Part shown: positions 1 through 6,286 of the stretch, in pieces
Layout: each line of letters begins with the position of its first letter
How positions within the stretch are numbered: position 1 is the stretch's first letter
From: JADJNW01 sp033761835
GTDB taxonomy: Bacteria > Bacteroidota > Bacteroidia > Chitinophagales > Saprospiraceae
NCBI GenBank assembly: GCA_033761835.1
Contig: JANRME010000367.1
Span: forward strand, 1-39,000
Direction: 5' to 3'
Length of the DNA stretch: 39,000 bases
Program-made: the position numbers and the translations under genes
Notes under the pieces: model-generated
Told to the model about the DNA's origin: nothing
Database searches by the model: none
What the model saw: the letters and a program-made list of their open reading frames with translations, nothing else

Positions 1-115
1 CTATCAGACCGCCTACATGAAAAATCAATGCAATAGCAATCAGGACAACAGAAGCAATTAACCCATATCTCACGCCAGTAGGACGAGGTGAAACCGAATT
101 CATTAAGGTACTCAT
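1..115 (-). CDS. DUF4199-like membrane protein, N-terminal fragment
   Basis: A reading frame starts at an ATG on the minus strand (complement of 113-115) and runs off the window edge. The 38 visible residues begin MSTLMNSVSPRPTGVRYG and then enter a hydrophobic stretch (LIASVVLIAIALIF), as expected of a first membrane helix. Small DUF4199 membrane proteins with this kind of N-terminus are often found beside the dihydroorotase homologue in Bacteroidota, and here the gene lies 83 bases downstream of one on the same strand, so the two are probably cotranscribed. The family assignment rests on N-terminal resemblance and context only. No function is known to me, and most of the gene is outside the window. 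Confidence 0.6.
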   Translation of the reverse strand, partial: MSTLMNSVSPRPTGVRYGLIASVVLIAIALIFHVGGLI

Positions 116-198
116 ACGATTGTTGGTTTAAAGTCGGTTAAGAAATTTTTTTATGCCCTACAAAATGAGAAGAAATTCTGGCAATGCCAAGCATTTTT

Positions 199-1473
199 CT
201 ATGGATGTACGAAAATTTCCGATTGAAGATTGTTTATAATCGCTAAAACTTTGCCAATGAGTTCTTTTCCGATCAAAGGCGAATTCTTGGATTTGCTACG
301 AATATCGCTTTCGTGAAGTACCCATTTTTTGTCAGGATCAAAAATTGTTAAATTCGCCATTTGCCCAGGTTCGACGCGAGGCACATCCAATCCAAAAACT
401 TTACGAGGCTGAATCGCTAATTTTTGAATCAATTGTTCGAGCGATAATTTATTTTGTAATGCTGTCCAACTTGTTGAAAATGCAGTTTGCAAACCAATAG
501 CACCAAAATCAGCGTAAGGGAATTCCAGGTTTTTACCCTCCGTATCAACGGGAGTATGATTTGATGAAATAAAATCAAGTGTATTATCTTCTAAACCAGC
601 AATTAACGCATCACGATCAGTCGCACCGCGTAAAGGTGGCATTACTTTATAATTGGATTCAAATTCTGCAATCGCCTCATCTTCAAATAACAAATTCAAC
701 GCTGCTACCGAAGCTGTCACGCGTAAGCCCCGCGCTTTCGCTTCCCGAATTCGAGCTACAGCACCCGCCGTGCTTACATTGGCAATATGCAAACGCGAAC
801 CGGCGTATGCCAATAAATGTAAATCGCGCTCCACCATCAATTCTTCTGCAAGATTGGGAATGCCTTTCAGTCCAAGCATAGTGCTCACAATACCCTCGTG
901 CATTTGCCCATCTCCGGCAATAGCTTTGTCCAGAGGCTGATTGATGATAATGCCATCAAAGGGTAAAACGTATTCCAAAGCTCTCAAAATCAAACCACTA
1001 TGCTGCAATGATTTTCGTCCATCCGAAAAAGCTAAAGCGCCAGCCAATCGCATATCAAGCATTTCGGTAATATCTTTGCCTTCGCAATTTTCAGAAACCG
1101 CGCCAATCGGGTAGCAATCAACCAGAAACCCTTGTGTGTTTTTCTTAATATAAAAAACTTCCGATTTAGAGTCAATCACCGGATCAGTATTAGGTTGAAT
1201 CGCAATCGCCGTGAAACCGCCTGCTGCTGCTGCTTTTGTCGCAGAATAAAGGTCTTCTCTATATTCAAATCCTGGATCGCAGGCCTGCACGCCCACATCC
1301 ATCCATCCCGGCGATACGCAAGCGCCTTTAGCATTAAAGATTTTAATATTTTCAATATTTAAATCCGCCTGAATCAATTGAATAACTCCATTTTCAATAA
1401 AAATATCGAGCGTATGACCGTTATGCGGAGAGTTGGGATCAAGAATTTTGGCTTGCTTTATCAGCAGATTCAT
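199..1473 (-). CDS. Dihydroorotase-like protein lacking metal ligands (pseudo-dihydroorotase)
   Basis: This is an amidohydrolase of the type I dihydroorotase fold, 424 residues from the preferred start at 1473 (MNLLIKQAKILDP). A start 10 codons upstream is possible but adds residues unlike the family. Family landmarks are present but altered: the usual DxHxHxRxPG block reads DVGVQACDPG, the HISTKGAV-type block reads IANVSTAGAV, and the usual TDHAPH reads SNHTPV. The zinc-binding His pair and the catalytic Asp position are therefore all replaced, while surrounding segments such as PGWMDVG, GGFTAI and QPNTDPV are well kept. Active dihydroorotase makes the third step of pyrimidine synthesis. A metal-less homologue is more likely structural, like the pseudo-DHOase that supports aspartate transcarbamoylase in some bacteria, or has another role. 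Such HxH-less copies seem common in Bacteroidota. Confidence 0.85.
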   Translation of the reverse strand: MNLLIKQAKILDPNSPHNGHTLDIFIENGVIQLIQADLNIENIKIFNAKGACVSPGWMDVGVQACDPGFEYREDLYSATKAAAAGGFTAIAIQPNTDPVIDSKSEVFYIKKNTQGFLVDCYPIGAVSENCEGKDITEMLDMRLAGALAFSDGRKSLQHSGLILRALEYVLPFDGIIINQPLDKAIAGDGQMHEGIVSTMLGLKGIPNLAEELMVERDLHLLAYAGSRLHIANVSTAGAVARIREAKARGLRVTASVAALNLLFEDEAIAEFESNYKVMPPLRGATDRDALIAGLEDNTLDFISSNHTPVDTEGKNLEFPYADFGAIGLQTAFSTSWTALQNKLSLEQLIQKLAIQPRKVFGLDVPRVEPGQMANLTIFDPDKKWVLHESDIRSKSKNSPLIGKELIGKVLAIINNLQSEIFVHP

Positions 1474-1491
1474 GCTTTCGCTTAATTTTGG

Positions 1492-1499
1492 CAAAAATA
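1492..1499 (-). promoter_or_regulatory. Possible -7 promoter box of the dihydroorotase-like gene
   Basis: On the minus strand this reads TATTTTTG, matching the Bacteroidota -7 consensus TAnnTTTG, 18 bases before the chosen start codon at 1473. No good TTTG -33 element is seen at 19-21 bases upstream, so the call is weak. It does support the 1473 start over 1503, since a start at 1503 would lie upstream of the box. Confidence 0.35.
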
Positions 1500-1738
1500 G
1501 CAATACCTGCCCGTATTGACGAAGTCAAAGTGCAGAAATTTTCAACCTTGTGAATTTATACTTATTTTAAAGCTCAAATATAATAATGATGGAAGTGAAA
1601 GATGGTACTAAAACATTTCATGCGACCGACCGCGCAATGACCCAATTTATATGATCCTGCTAAAATATAAACAAAACCACTGAATATTATCGCAATTTTA
1701 TACCTTGCAAGAATATTCCATCAAATTATGCCATAATC

Positions 1739-2245
1739 ATGAAGATTAGCCTCTTAATTTCATTATTATTTATTAGTTATTTACTTCCTGCTCAAAATAT
1801 TAGCAAGGAAACCACTACCATTATATTGTTTCGCCATGCAGAAGCACCAACAACGAGTAGTGACCCCAGGAATCCTGATCTTTCGGAAGCGGGCATGGAG
1901 CGTGCCAAACGCCTTACATCTTTATTATCGGACTTAATAATAGATGAATGTTATTCAACTCCGCTCAAAAGAACCCAGCAAACCATTCAGTTTATCGCTG
2001 CCCAACGAGGTCAAGTCACTAAAGAATATGATCCGCGCGCCTTGCCAGCATTTGCAGATGCTTTGCGCCAATCAGCAGGAAAAACGATTTTGGTAGCAGG
2101 CCATTCTAACACCACCCCTACTTTGGTCAATCTACTGATTGGTGAAGAGCGTTATCGCCAGTTGCACGAGTCAGAATTCGGTAAAATATGGATGCTTACT
2201 TTTATAAATGGAAAATTGGCTCAAACAGTGGTTTTGAATTATTAA
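1739..2245 (+). CDS. Exported histidine phosphatase (SixA/phosphoglycerate mutase-like)
   Basis: 168 residues. Residues 1-18 form a signal peptide (hydrophobic run ending LLPAQ), so the enzyme should act outside the cytoplasm. The catalytic motif of the histidine phosphatase superfamily appears as LFRHAEA near residue 32 (RHG/RHA, with the phospho-accepting His). It is followed by PDLSEAGMERAKRL, the conserved LSxxGxxQA region, and by CYSTPLKRTQQT, which carries the second conserved Arg. The late conserved His is in VAGHSNTTP near residue 122. Length fits the short SixA-like branch, which lacks a cap domain. The substrate cannot be told from sequence. The gene stands alone on the plus strand and converges with the operon ending at 2250, only four bases beyond its stop. 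Confidence 0.85.
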   Translation: MKISLLISLLFISYLLPAQNISKETTTIILFRHAEAPTTSSDPRNPDLSEAGMERAKRLTSLLSDLIIDECYSTPLKRTQQTIQFIAAQRGQVTKEYDPRALPAFADALRQSAGKTILVAGHSNTTPTLVNLLIGEERYRQLHESEFGKIWMLTFINGKLAQTVVLNY

Positions 2246-2249
2246 AATA

Positions 2250-2789
2250 TTATAAATTTTTAAATATTATACCTTCTACTTCGTAATGATACCAATATAA
2301 AATGGCTAAGCAGCCAATATACCAATTATACAAGGGCTTTTTGTAATTAAATAATCCCAAAAGCATAAAAATTGCAATTGGAAGCACGTTAAAAACCGCT
2401 CTAATGATACCAATTTTATACGCTAATCTTATACTATTTAATAATGGTCGTTTCACTTTATCTATAAGTAATGGAAAAAGAAACAAAAAGTGAACCTCCA
2501 GAAAATAAAAGAATAATATTGCCAAAGGCGCAAGAAAGATGTTTACTTTTATTAAATAATAAAGCGCTATGACAAGCCCCGCGATGCTGATGCTGTATTT
2601 TAATACTCCGTAATAAGTAAAATTAATAACTTCATCAAACTCTTGATCGCTGCCTCTCATTTCGCAGAGCCTTTCATGCATCCATCTTGCGCCAATACTA
2701 AATAGATTATTCCATTTTAATCTTTCCGCATATTGCGGTTGGTGTTTAAAAATATGTTGACTTAATGTCAATAATATTAAAGCATACAT
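2250..2789 (-). CDS. Integral membrane protein of unknown function
   Basis: 179 residues with about four or five hydrophobic segments: roughly residues 65-85, 86-110, 128-150 and 155-170. The first 60 residues are mostly soluble (KWNNLFSIGARWMHERL and an acidic stretch with RGSDQEFDE). I do not recognise a family. Its start codon directly follows the stop codon of the gene upstream (stop and ATG abut at 2790/2789), which implies translational coupling and a shared mRNA with the membrane protein at 2790-3341. The pair sits at the distal end of the creD operon. The aromatic- and Ile-rich composition is typical of small membrane proteins in this phylum. Its function is unknown. Confidence 0.65.
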   Translation of the reverse strand: MYALILLTLSQHIFKHQPQYAERLKWNNLFSIGARWMHERLCEMRGSDQEFDEVINFTYYGVLKYSISIAGLVIALYYLIKVNIFLAPLAILFFYFLEVHFLFLFPLLIDKVKRPLLNSIRLAYKIGIIRAVFNVLPIAIFMLLGLFNYKKPLYNWYIGCLAILYWYHYEVEGIIFKNL

Positions 2790-3341
2790 TTAATAATAAA
2801 TAAAATGAAACCAGGCAAGCCAGGCAATTCCATTTCCAAAAACCAGCATCCTGTGATAGATCGTCTCTGTTTTTCCACATCTTTTGAGATGAAAAATAAA
2901 TTCATCATAACATATCATAACTGTCGTGTAAATCAGTACAGTTATGATGGGAATAAGAAATATGATAGGTTTTGAACTCAGCATTGCTATCCACATTAAA
3001 ATGAACATAGGCAATCCTCCCGCACCAAGCGCCAACGCTTCTGCATCTCTTTCCTTTGGAGGAATGCGCATATTCAGTGGATTTCGATGGAATTTCCAAT
3101 CCAAAACGCCTCCTATTGTTGCAATAATTCCAAATATTCCTATTAGGAAAAATTGCCATGGAAAAAATGGGAATTTATATTGAATTGCCATGCGAGGATG
3201 ATCATAAAATATTAATAATAATGTAGCAAAGCACAAACCAGGAATAAATAATAAAATGAGTGCAAGATAGTATCGGAGCGATGTTTTATCTTCCCGATCA
3301 TTTACTTTGGCAATCAGCGATATTTGATGTCGTTTAAACAT
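2790..3341 (-). CDS. Integral membrane protein of unknown function
   Basis: 183 residues. Hydrophobic stretches near residues 25-47, 62-80, 109-140 and 165-183 suggest four or five membrane helices. The central loop, about 85-108, is charged and Gly/Ala-rich (KFHRNPLNMRIPPKERDAEALALGAGG). That loop pattern, with a short basic PPKERDAEAL-like linker before a helix, resembles DUF1294-type small membrane proteins, but I cannot confirm this. The gene starts 14 bases after the creD stop and ends directly at the start of the next gene, so it is the fourth member of an apparent five-gene operon. Nothing in the sequence gives a reaction or ligand. Confidence 0.65.
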   Translation of the reverse strand: MFKRHQISLIAKVNDREDKTSLRYYLALILLFIPGLCFATLLLIFYDHPRMAIQYKFPFFPWQFFLIGIFGIIATIGGVLDWKFHRNPLNMRIPPKERDAEALALGAGGLPMFILMWIAMLSSKPIIFLIPIITVLIYTTVMICYDEFIFHLKRCGKTETIYHRMLVFGNGIAWLAWFHFIYY

Positions 3342-3355
3342 AATTGAAAATCATA

Positions 3356-4696
3356 TTAATTTTCATCTTTTACACCCAAATTATACCAGTCCACTTTTCT
3401 GGAGTAAAACATGACGGCTGCCAGCGCTACAAAAATGCCCAAACTGCCCGCCAATAAAGCGAAGTCTTCCAATTGTAAAATGACAAAAATAAAGCCATAA
3501 ATAGCGATTAATAAAAGTGCCAGTTGTATTACTAAACGTGTAATTTTTAAAACCGAAGCGCTATAAAAAGTGATGAGCCCAATGGTGGCGAGCGCAGCAG
3601 CTAAATAAGCATAATTAAATCCGATTTGCTCGGATAAAGAAAGTAATAATAAATAAAATACGCTGATTGCCAAGCCGATTAGTAAATATTGGAAGGGGTG
3701 AATATGAAATTTGCGTAAAGTTTCAAAGAAAAAGTAAATTAAAAAGGTTAAACCTATAATTAAAATAGCATATTTCGCAGAGCGATTGTTCTTGGCATAT
3801 TCATCCACCGGCTGAATAAGGCGCACACCAAATGCGGATTCTCCAAATTTAAAATTGTCGTTTTGCCAGCTTTGAGGGTAATTGCGATTGAGGTCAAGCA
3901 CTTGCCAATTCGCACGAAAGCCGTTTTCATTGATCTCGCGTTGATCTGGTAAAAAATTGCCGATGAAGCTGGGGGAATTCCAGTCTGATTGCAGATTCAC
4001 TTTGGTTTCTTTGCCCACCGGCTCAAATTGCAGAAAATCGCTTCCGTTTACTTTCAGAGGTATCGAAAAATTATAATTTGTACTTTCCATATTTACAGGC
4101 ACTTCGATGCTTATGCCGGAAGCCAAAAGCGTCGGTTCTGCCGTACCGGGTTCCATGCGAAATTTATTATTATCCCAGTCCAATTCGATCATATTTTTAA
4201 TGCCGGACATACCAGAAACGCCCACCGATAGTTTAGCTTGCTCCCAGAGTACATCTTTCGGATCGATGTGCAAAGCAGTAAAATCGGGCTGTTCAAAGTT
4301 TCCAGTTAATGTTAATTCCGTTTGATATAATATTACATTAAAAATACCGCGCTATCGAATTTCATGCATTACATCACCATTTACCTCCAATTTAAGTGGC
4401 AGAAAATGAGCAACTTCACGTACCGCATTGCGCTTGCCATCTTCATATTGTATCCAGCGATTGTAAGGAATCGTGAGCACCGGCCCAATAATGGTTTGGG
4501 GCGCCCCCCAGGAGCTGCTTACTTCCCTGATGGCTTCTGATTGGCGGCTTTGTCGCTCGGAAATTAATTCCTGAATCATTACATTCGGTATCATTAAGAT
4601 CAAGATCAAAAAGCCAATGGCCGCGAGCTTGACGAATAAGGATTGTTTTAGCCAATTGCTAAAGCGCTGAAAACTAGATGTTTCTTGATTTTCCAT
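3356..4696 (-). pseudogene. creD: creD, interrupted by one in-frame amber codon
   Basis: CreD is an inner-membrane protein of the CreBC/beta-lactam stress regulon in proteobacteria and has an uncertain role in envelope integrity. Here the minus-strand frame from the ATG at 4696 (MENQETSSFQRF) to 3356 is 447 codons, almost the family's usual length of about 450. It has the expected N-terminal helix (about residues 19-45), the signature PNVMIQELISERQSRQ..A and SWG..QTIIGPVLTIPY, and five or six helices in the last 160 residues. A single TAG at 4352-4354 interrupts it. Upstream (HFLPLKLEVNGDVMHEIR) and downstream (RGIFNVILYQTELTLTGNF) halves are in the same frame and join as the family's RYRGI-type motif with the stop in place of Tyr. 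It could be a genuine nonsense mutation, a strain polymorphism or a sequencing error. It is the third gene of the operon 5704 to 2250. Confidence 0.85.
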
Positions 4697-4709
4697 ATTA
4701 CTAAATTTT

Positions 4710-4731
4710 AAAGTACTTTGAAATTCAAAGT
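4710..4731. promoter_or_regulatory. Inverted-repeat operator upstream of creD
   Basis: An inverted repeat ACTTTG-N5-CAAAGT (4715-4731) is preceded by AAAGT, giving the self-complementary word AAAGTACTTT at 4710-4719. It lies 14 bases before the creD start and 20 bases after the stop of the regulator gene. The same arrangement, including the AAAGTACTTTG word and the 5-base spacer, recurs at 5706-5727 upstream of the first gene of the operon. On the minus strand one arm falls within a TTAAACTTTG sequence that resembles the -7 box, so an internal promoter for creD is possible. The likely binder is the winged-helix protein encoded next to it. Confidence 0.6.
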
Positions 4732-4751
4732 TTAAATACAAAAAAATTTTA

Positions 4752-5057
4752 TTATATCCCTTTTAATAATTTTTCCAATGCTGCCAAATGTTGCTCAAAA
4801 GCTTGCCGACCTTGGGTTGTAGCGTAATATTTCGTATTTGGTTTTCTACCCACAAAAGATTTTTCCACTCTTATATAATTTGCATTTTCTAAATGTTTAA
4901 TATGGCTCGCTAAATTACCATCGGTAATATTAAATGGATTTAATAAATCTTTCAGTGCATTAAAATCTAAATAATCATTCACCATCAAGGCAGACATGAT
5001 GGCCAGGCGAATATTGTTTTCAAATGCTTTATCTAAGTTTTGTAATACTTCTTTCAC
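4752..5057 (-). CDS. Winged-helix transcriptional regulator
   Basis: 101 residues, entirely a winged helix-turn-helix of the small MarR/ArsR-like class (HTH_34-type, PF13601). The recognition region reads FNITDGNLASHIKHLENANYIRVEKSF (about residues 43-70), followed by the wing with GRKPNTKYYATTQGRQAF. There is no ligand-binding or metal-binding domain. It lies between a 206-residue membrane protein and creD on the same strand, with 26-base and 55-base gaps, so it is very probably cotranscribed with both. Small regulators of this class next to creD and membrane proteins are a recurring arrangement in Bacteroidota. The two identical inverted repeats flanking the gene (5711-5727 and 4715-4731) make autoregulation likely by inference. 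Confidence 0.85.
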   Translation of the reverse strand: MKEVLQNLDKAFENNIRLAIMSALMVNDYLDFNALKDLLNPFNITDGNLASHIKHLENANYIRVEKSFVGRKPNTKYYATTQGRQAFEQHLAALEKLLKGI

Positions 5058-5083
5058 GTTGTTTGATTGTGTTTAAACAACCT

Positions 5084-5704
5084 TTATCGTTCATACTTCC
5101 AATACATAATAATGCCATACACAATATGCAAAACCCCAAAGCCTAATGCCCAGAATAACAGACCTTTACCCGGAAATAACGCTGCTGCAAACCCTATTAA
5201 TATTTCTATCATACCCAGCTTTCGAATATCACTAAATGTAAAATTGCCGGCATTCAACAGCGCCAAACCATAGAAAATCAAGGTAGAAGCAACGATTAAA
5301 GAAAAATAACCATTCATGTAAAGAACCAGCGTAAAGAGGCCTCCAGTGACTAAAGGAATCGAAAAATTGACTAAAACCCTTATGGCCGCTGGCGTCCAGA
5401 GTTTTTGTCCTGCTTTCCGAGCTTTGCGATAACTGAGCCAAACGGTTGTGCCGACTGCTAATGCTAAAACGATAATTGCATCAAAAAATAAAGGTAAGAC
5501 CTCGGGGCTAAATAAACTTTCGGTCATCGCGCGATAACGCACCACCGGAGCAAAATAAATGAGCCGATAAGCAAAAAAAGCTCCAATCAGCGCATACACG
5601 CCTGCCAGAATTGCCGCCCAGGCGCTCAGCGATAAAAACTTGGTCGATCGCTCCATAATAGAACGAATCTGCCCCAGGTCATCAAAATGTTTAGAATTCT
5701 CCAT
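5084..5704 (-). CDS. Multi-pass membrane protein, first gene of the creD operon
   Basis: 206 residues from the ATG at 5704 (MENSKHFDDLGQIRSIMERSTKF). An in-frame ATG 18 bases further upstream is rejected because it lies inside the operator and promoter region. About six hydrophobic segments follow: roughly 28-50, 70-92, 108-130, 132-148, 160-178 and 182-200. The N-terminal soluble helix IRSIMERSTKFLSLSAWAAILAGVYALIGA is a pattern I associate with conserved hypothetical proteins paired with small winged-helix regulators in Bacteroidota. No enzymatic motif is visible. It is the promoter-proximal gene of the creD cluster, 26 bases before the regulator. The cluster context suggests an envelope or membrane-stress role, which is inference only. 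Confidence 0.75.
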   Translation of the reverse strand: MENSKHFDDLGQIRSIMERSTKFLSLSAWAAILAGVYALIGAFFAYRLIYFAPVVRYRAMTESLFSPEVLPLFFDAIIVLALAVGTTVWLSYRKARKAGQKLWTPAAIRVLVNFSIPLVTGGLFTLVLYMNGYFSLIVASTLIFYGLALLNAGNFTFSDIRKLGMIEILIGFAAALFPGKGLLFWALGFGVLHIVYGIIMYWKYER

Positions 5705-5727
5705 AAAAGTACTTTGCGTCACAAAGT
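5705..5727. promoter_or_regulatory. Inverted-repeat operator at the head of the creD operon
   Basis: The sequence is ACTTTG-CGTCA-CAAAGT (5711-5727), preceded by AAAAGT (5705-5710), directly before the start codon at 5704. The arms, the AAAGTACTTTG word and the 5-base spacer match the copy at 4710-4731, while the spacers themselves differ (CGTCA against AAATT), so the arms appear selected. One arm coincides with the -7 box of the promoter at 5722-5752, so a bound repressor would block RNA polymerase. Confidence 0.7.
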
Positions 5728-5752
5728 TAATTCAAATTTTCATTTCTGCAAA
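5722..5752 (-). promoter_or_regulatory. Bacteroidota-type promoter of the creD operon
   Basis: Read on the minus strand this is TTTG (5752-5749), a 19-base spacer, then TAACTTTG (5729-5722). It is an exact match to the Bacteroidota sigma-ABfr consensus TTTG-N19-TAnnTTTG. The start codon is 18 bases further on, giving a very short leader. The overlap of the -7 box with the inverted-repeat operator is seen directly. Confidence 0.75.
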
Positions 5753-5952
5753 TTTTCAAGCATTTTGAACAAAAAATTGTTTTAAATAGCAGGAATCTCA
5801 AGGATGCAGAATAATATTATGCTATAAAAATGAGCAGTACAAACTATATTTTGTGCTTTTAGCTAGTAGGAATATTTTCTTAACAAATATTTTACATTTA
5901 AAAATGTAATTTTTTAATATGATCTGCGTTATGCAGTTGTCTATTTTTGAGA

Positions 5953-5963
5953 TAGGCATATTT
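5953..5963 (+). repeat. Direct repeat TAGGCATATTT, left copy
   Basis: An exact 11-base word repeated at 6292-6302, with the candidate structured RNA between the two copies. It could be a target-site duplication or a chance match in AT-rich DNA. Confidence 0.35.
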
Positions 5964-6044
5964 TTAACTGATTTAGATATTTGTATATGAAAACCTTATA
6001 CGATTTTTTAACCATCAAAATCTTGAGTTATGGCAGATGTAATT

Positions 6045-6269
6045 TGTCGCCTCTGGTCATTCTATCGAATCGAACCAGAGCCTGGGAAGGGCCTGCGTGA
6101 CCACACGCGACACAGCCCTCCAGCTGAATTTTATGTAATGTTTCATAGACCAAATCCTACAGGGATATTGTCATTGAGGCGCTTAAAAATGACCCTAAAA
6201 AACCTAAAACCATTTCTAGAGAGGCTCACTATGCACCCGTCCGCTCCGGACGTAAAAATGGAGTAGTGC
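6045..6269 (+). ncRNA. Candidate structured RNA of unknown class (strand uncertain)
   Basis: A GC-rich island in AT-rich intergenic DNA with several complementary segments. Hairpin 1: CTCTGGT 6051-6057 with ACCAGAG 6074-6080, containing an inner ATTC/GAAT stem (6059-6062/6067-6070). Hairpin 2: CTGG 6082-6085 with CCAG 6120-6123 and GGGC 6089-6092 with GCCC 6115-6118, enclosing GCGTG 6095-6099 with CACGC 6104-6108. TGTCGC 6045-6050 is complementary to GCGACA 6107-6112, which would make a pseudoknot with hairpin 2. Hairpin 3: GTCATT 6170-6175 with AATGAC 6188-6193. Hairpin 4: CGTCCG 6238-6243 with CGGACG 6247-6252, within CCATTT 6210-6215 and AAATGG 6256-6261. A T-rich run follows at 6279-6288. 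I see no tmRNA, RNase P, SRP or tRNA core motifs. Pairing was judged by eye without energy calculation, and the plus strand is preferred only because of the trailing T run. Confidence 0.4.
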
Positions 6270-6286
6270 TTGTGTGCCTTTCTTTT

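Larger units (their letters stand above)
5753..6286. other. Intergenic region between the creD operon and the TIR gene
   Basis: 534 bases with no convincing gene. The first part (5753-6040) is very AT-rich and featureless apart from the word at 5953-5963. From about 6041 to 6270 the sequence becomes markedly richer in G+C and contains several nested inverted repeats (see the candidate RNA). A 78-codon frame from ATG 6030 exists on the plus strand, but its composition is not protein-like for this genome and it crosses the stems. Another frame (about 6149-6309) gives a 53-residue basic product without an ATG. Confidence 0.6.

Noticed and set aside
579..1362. Plus-strand frames over the dihydroorotase-like gene
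   Set aside because: They are antisense shadows of a strongly family-matching gene, with no independent motif.
4273..4352. creD broken by a frameshift into two genes
   Set aside because: Both halves are in the same minus-strand frame (codon positions match) and the gap is fully open, so the break is one nonsense codon, not a frameshift. The apparent second start is a TTG inside the frame.
6046..6082. tRNA or tmRNA T-arm on the minus strand (GGTTCGATTC)
   Set aside because: The word resembles a T-arm, but the expected 5-bp stem around the TTCGATT loop does not pair, and no acceptor stem or CCA end follows.
6030..6266. 78-residue plus-strand protein
   Set aside because: The product is rich in Arg, His and Pro, unlike other proteins here, has no recognisable motif, and its codons span the inverted repeats. 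The GC-rich island is better explained as structured RNA or inserted DNA.
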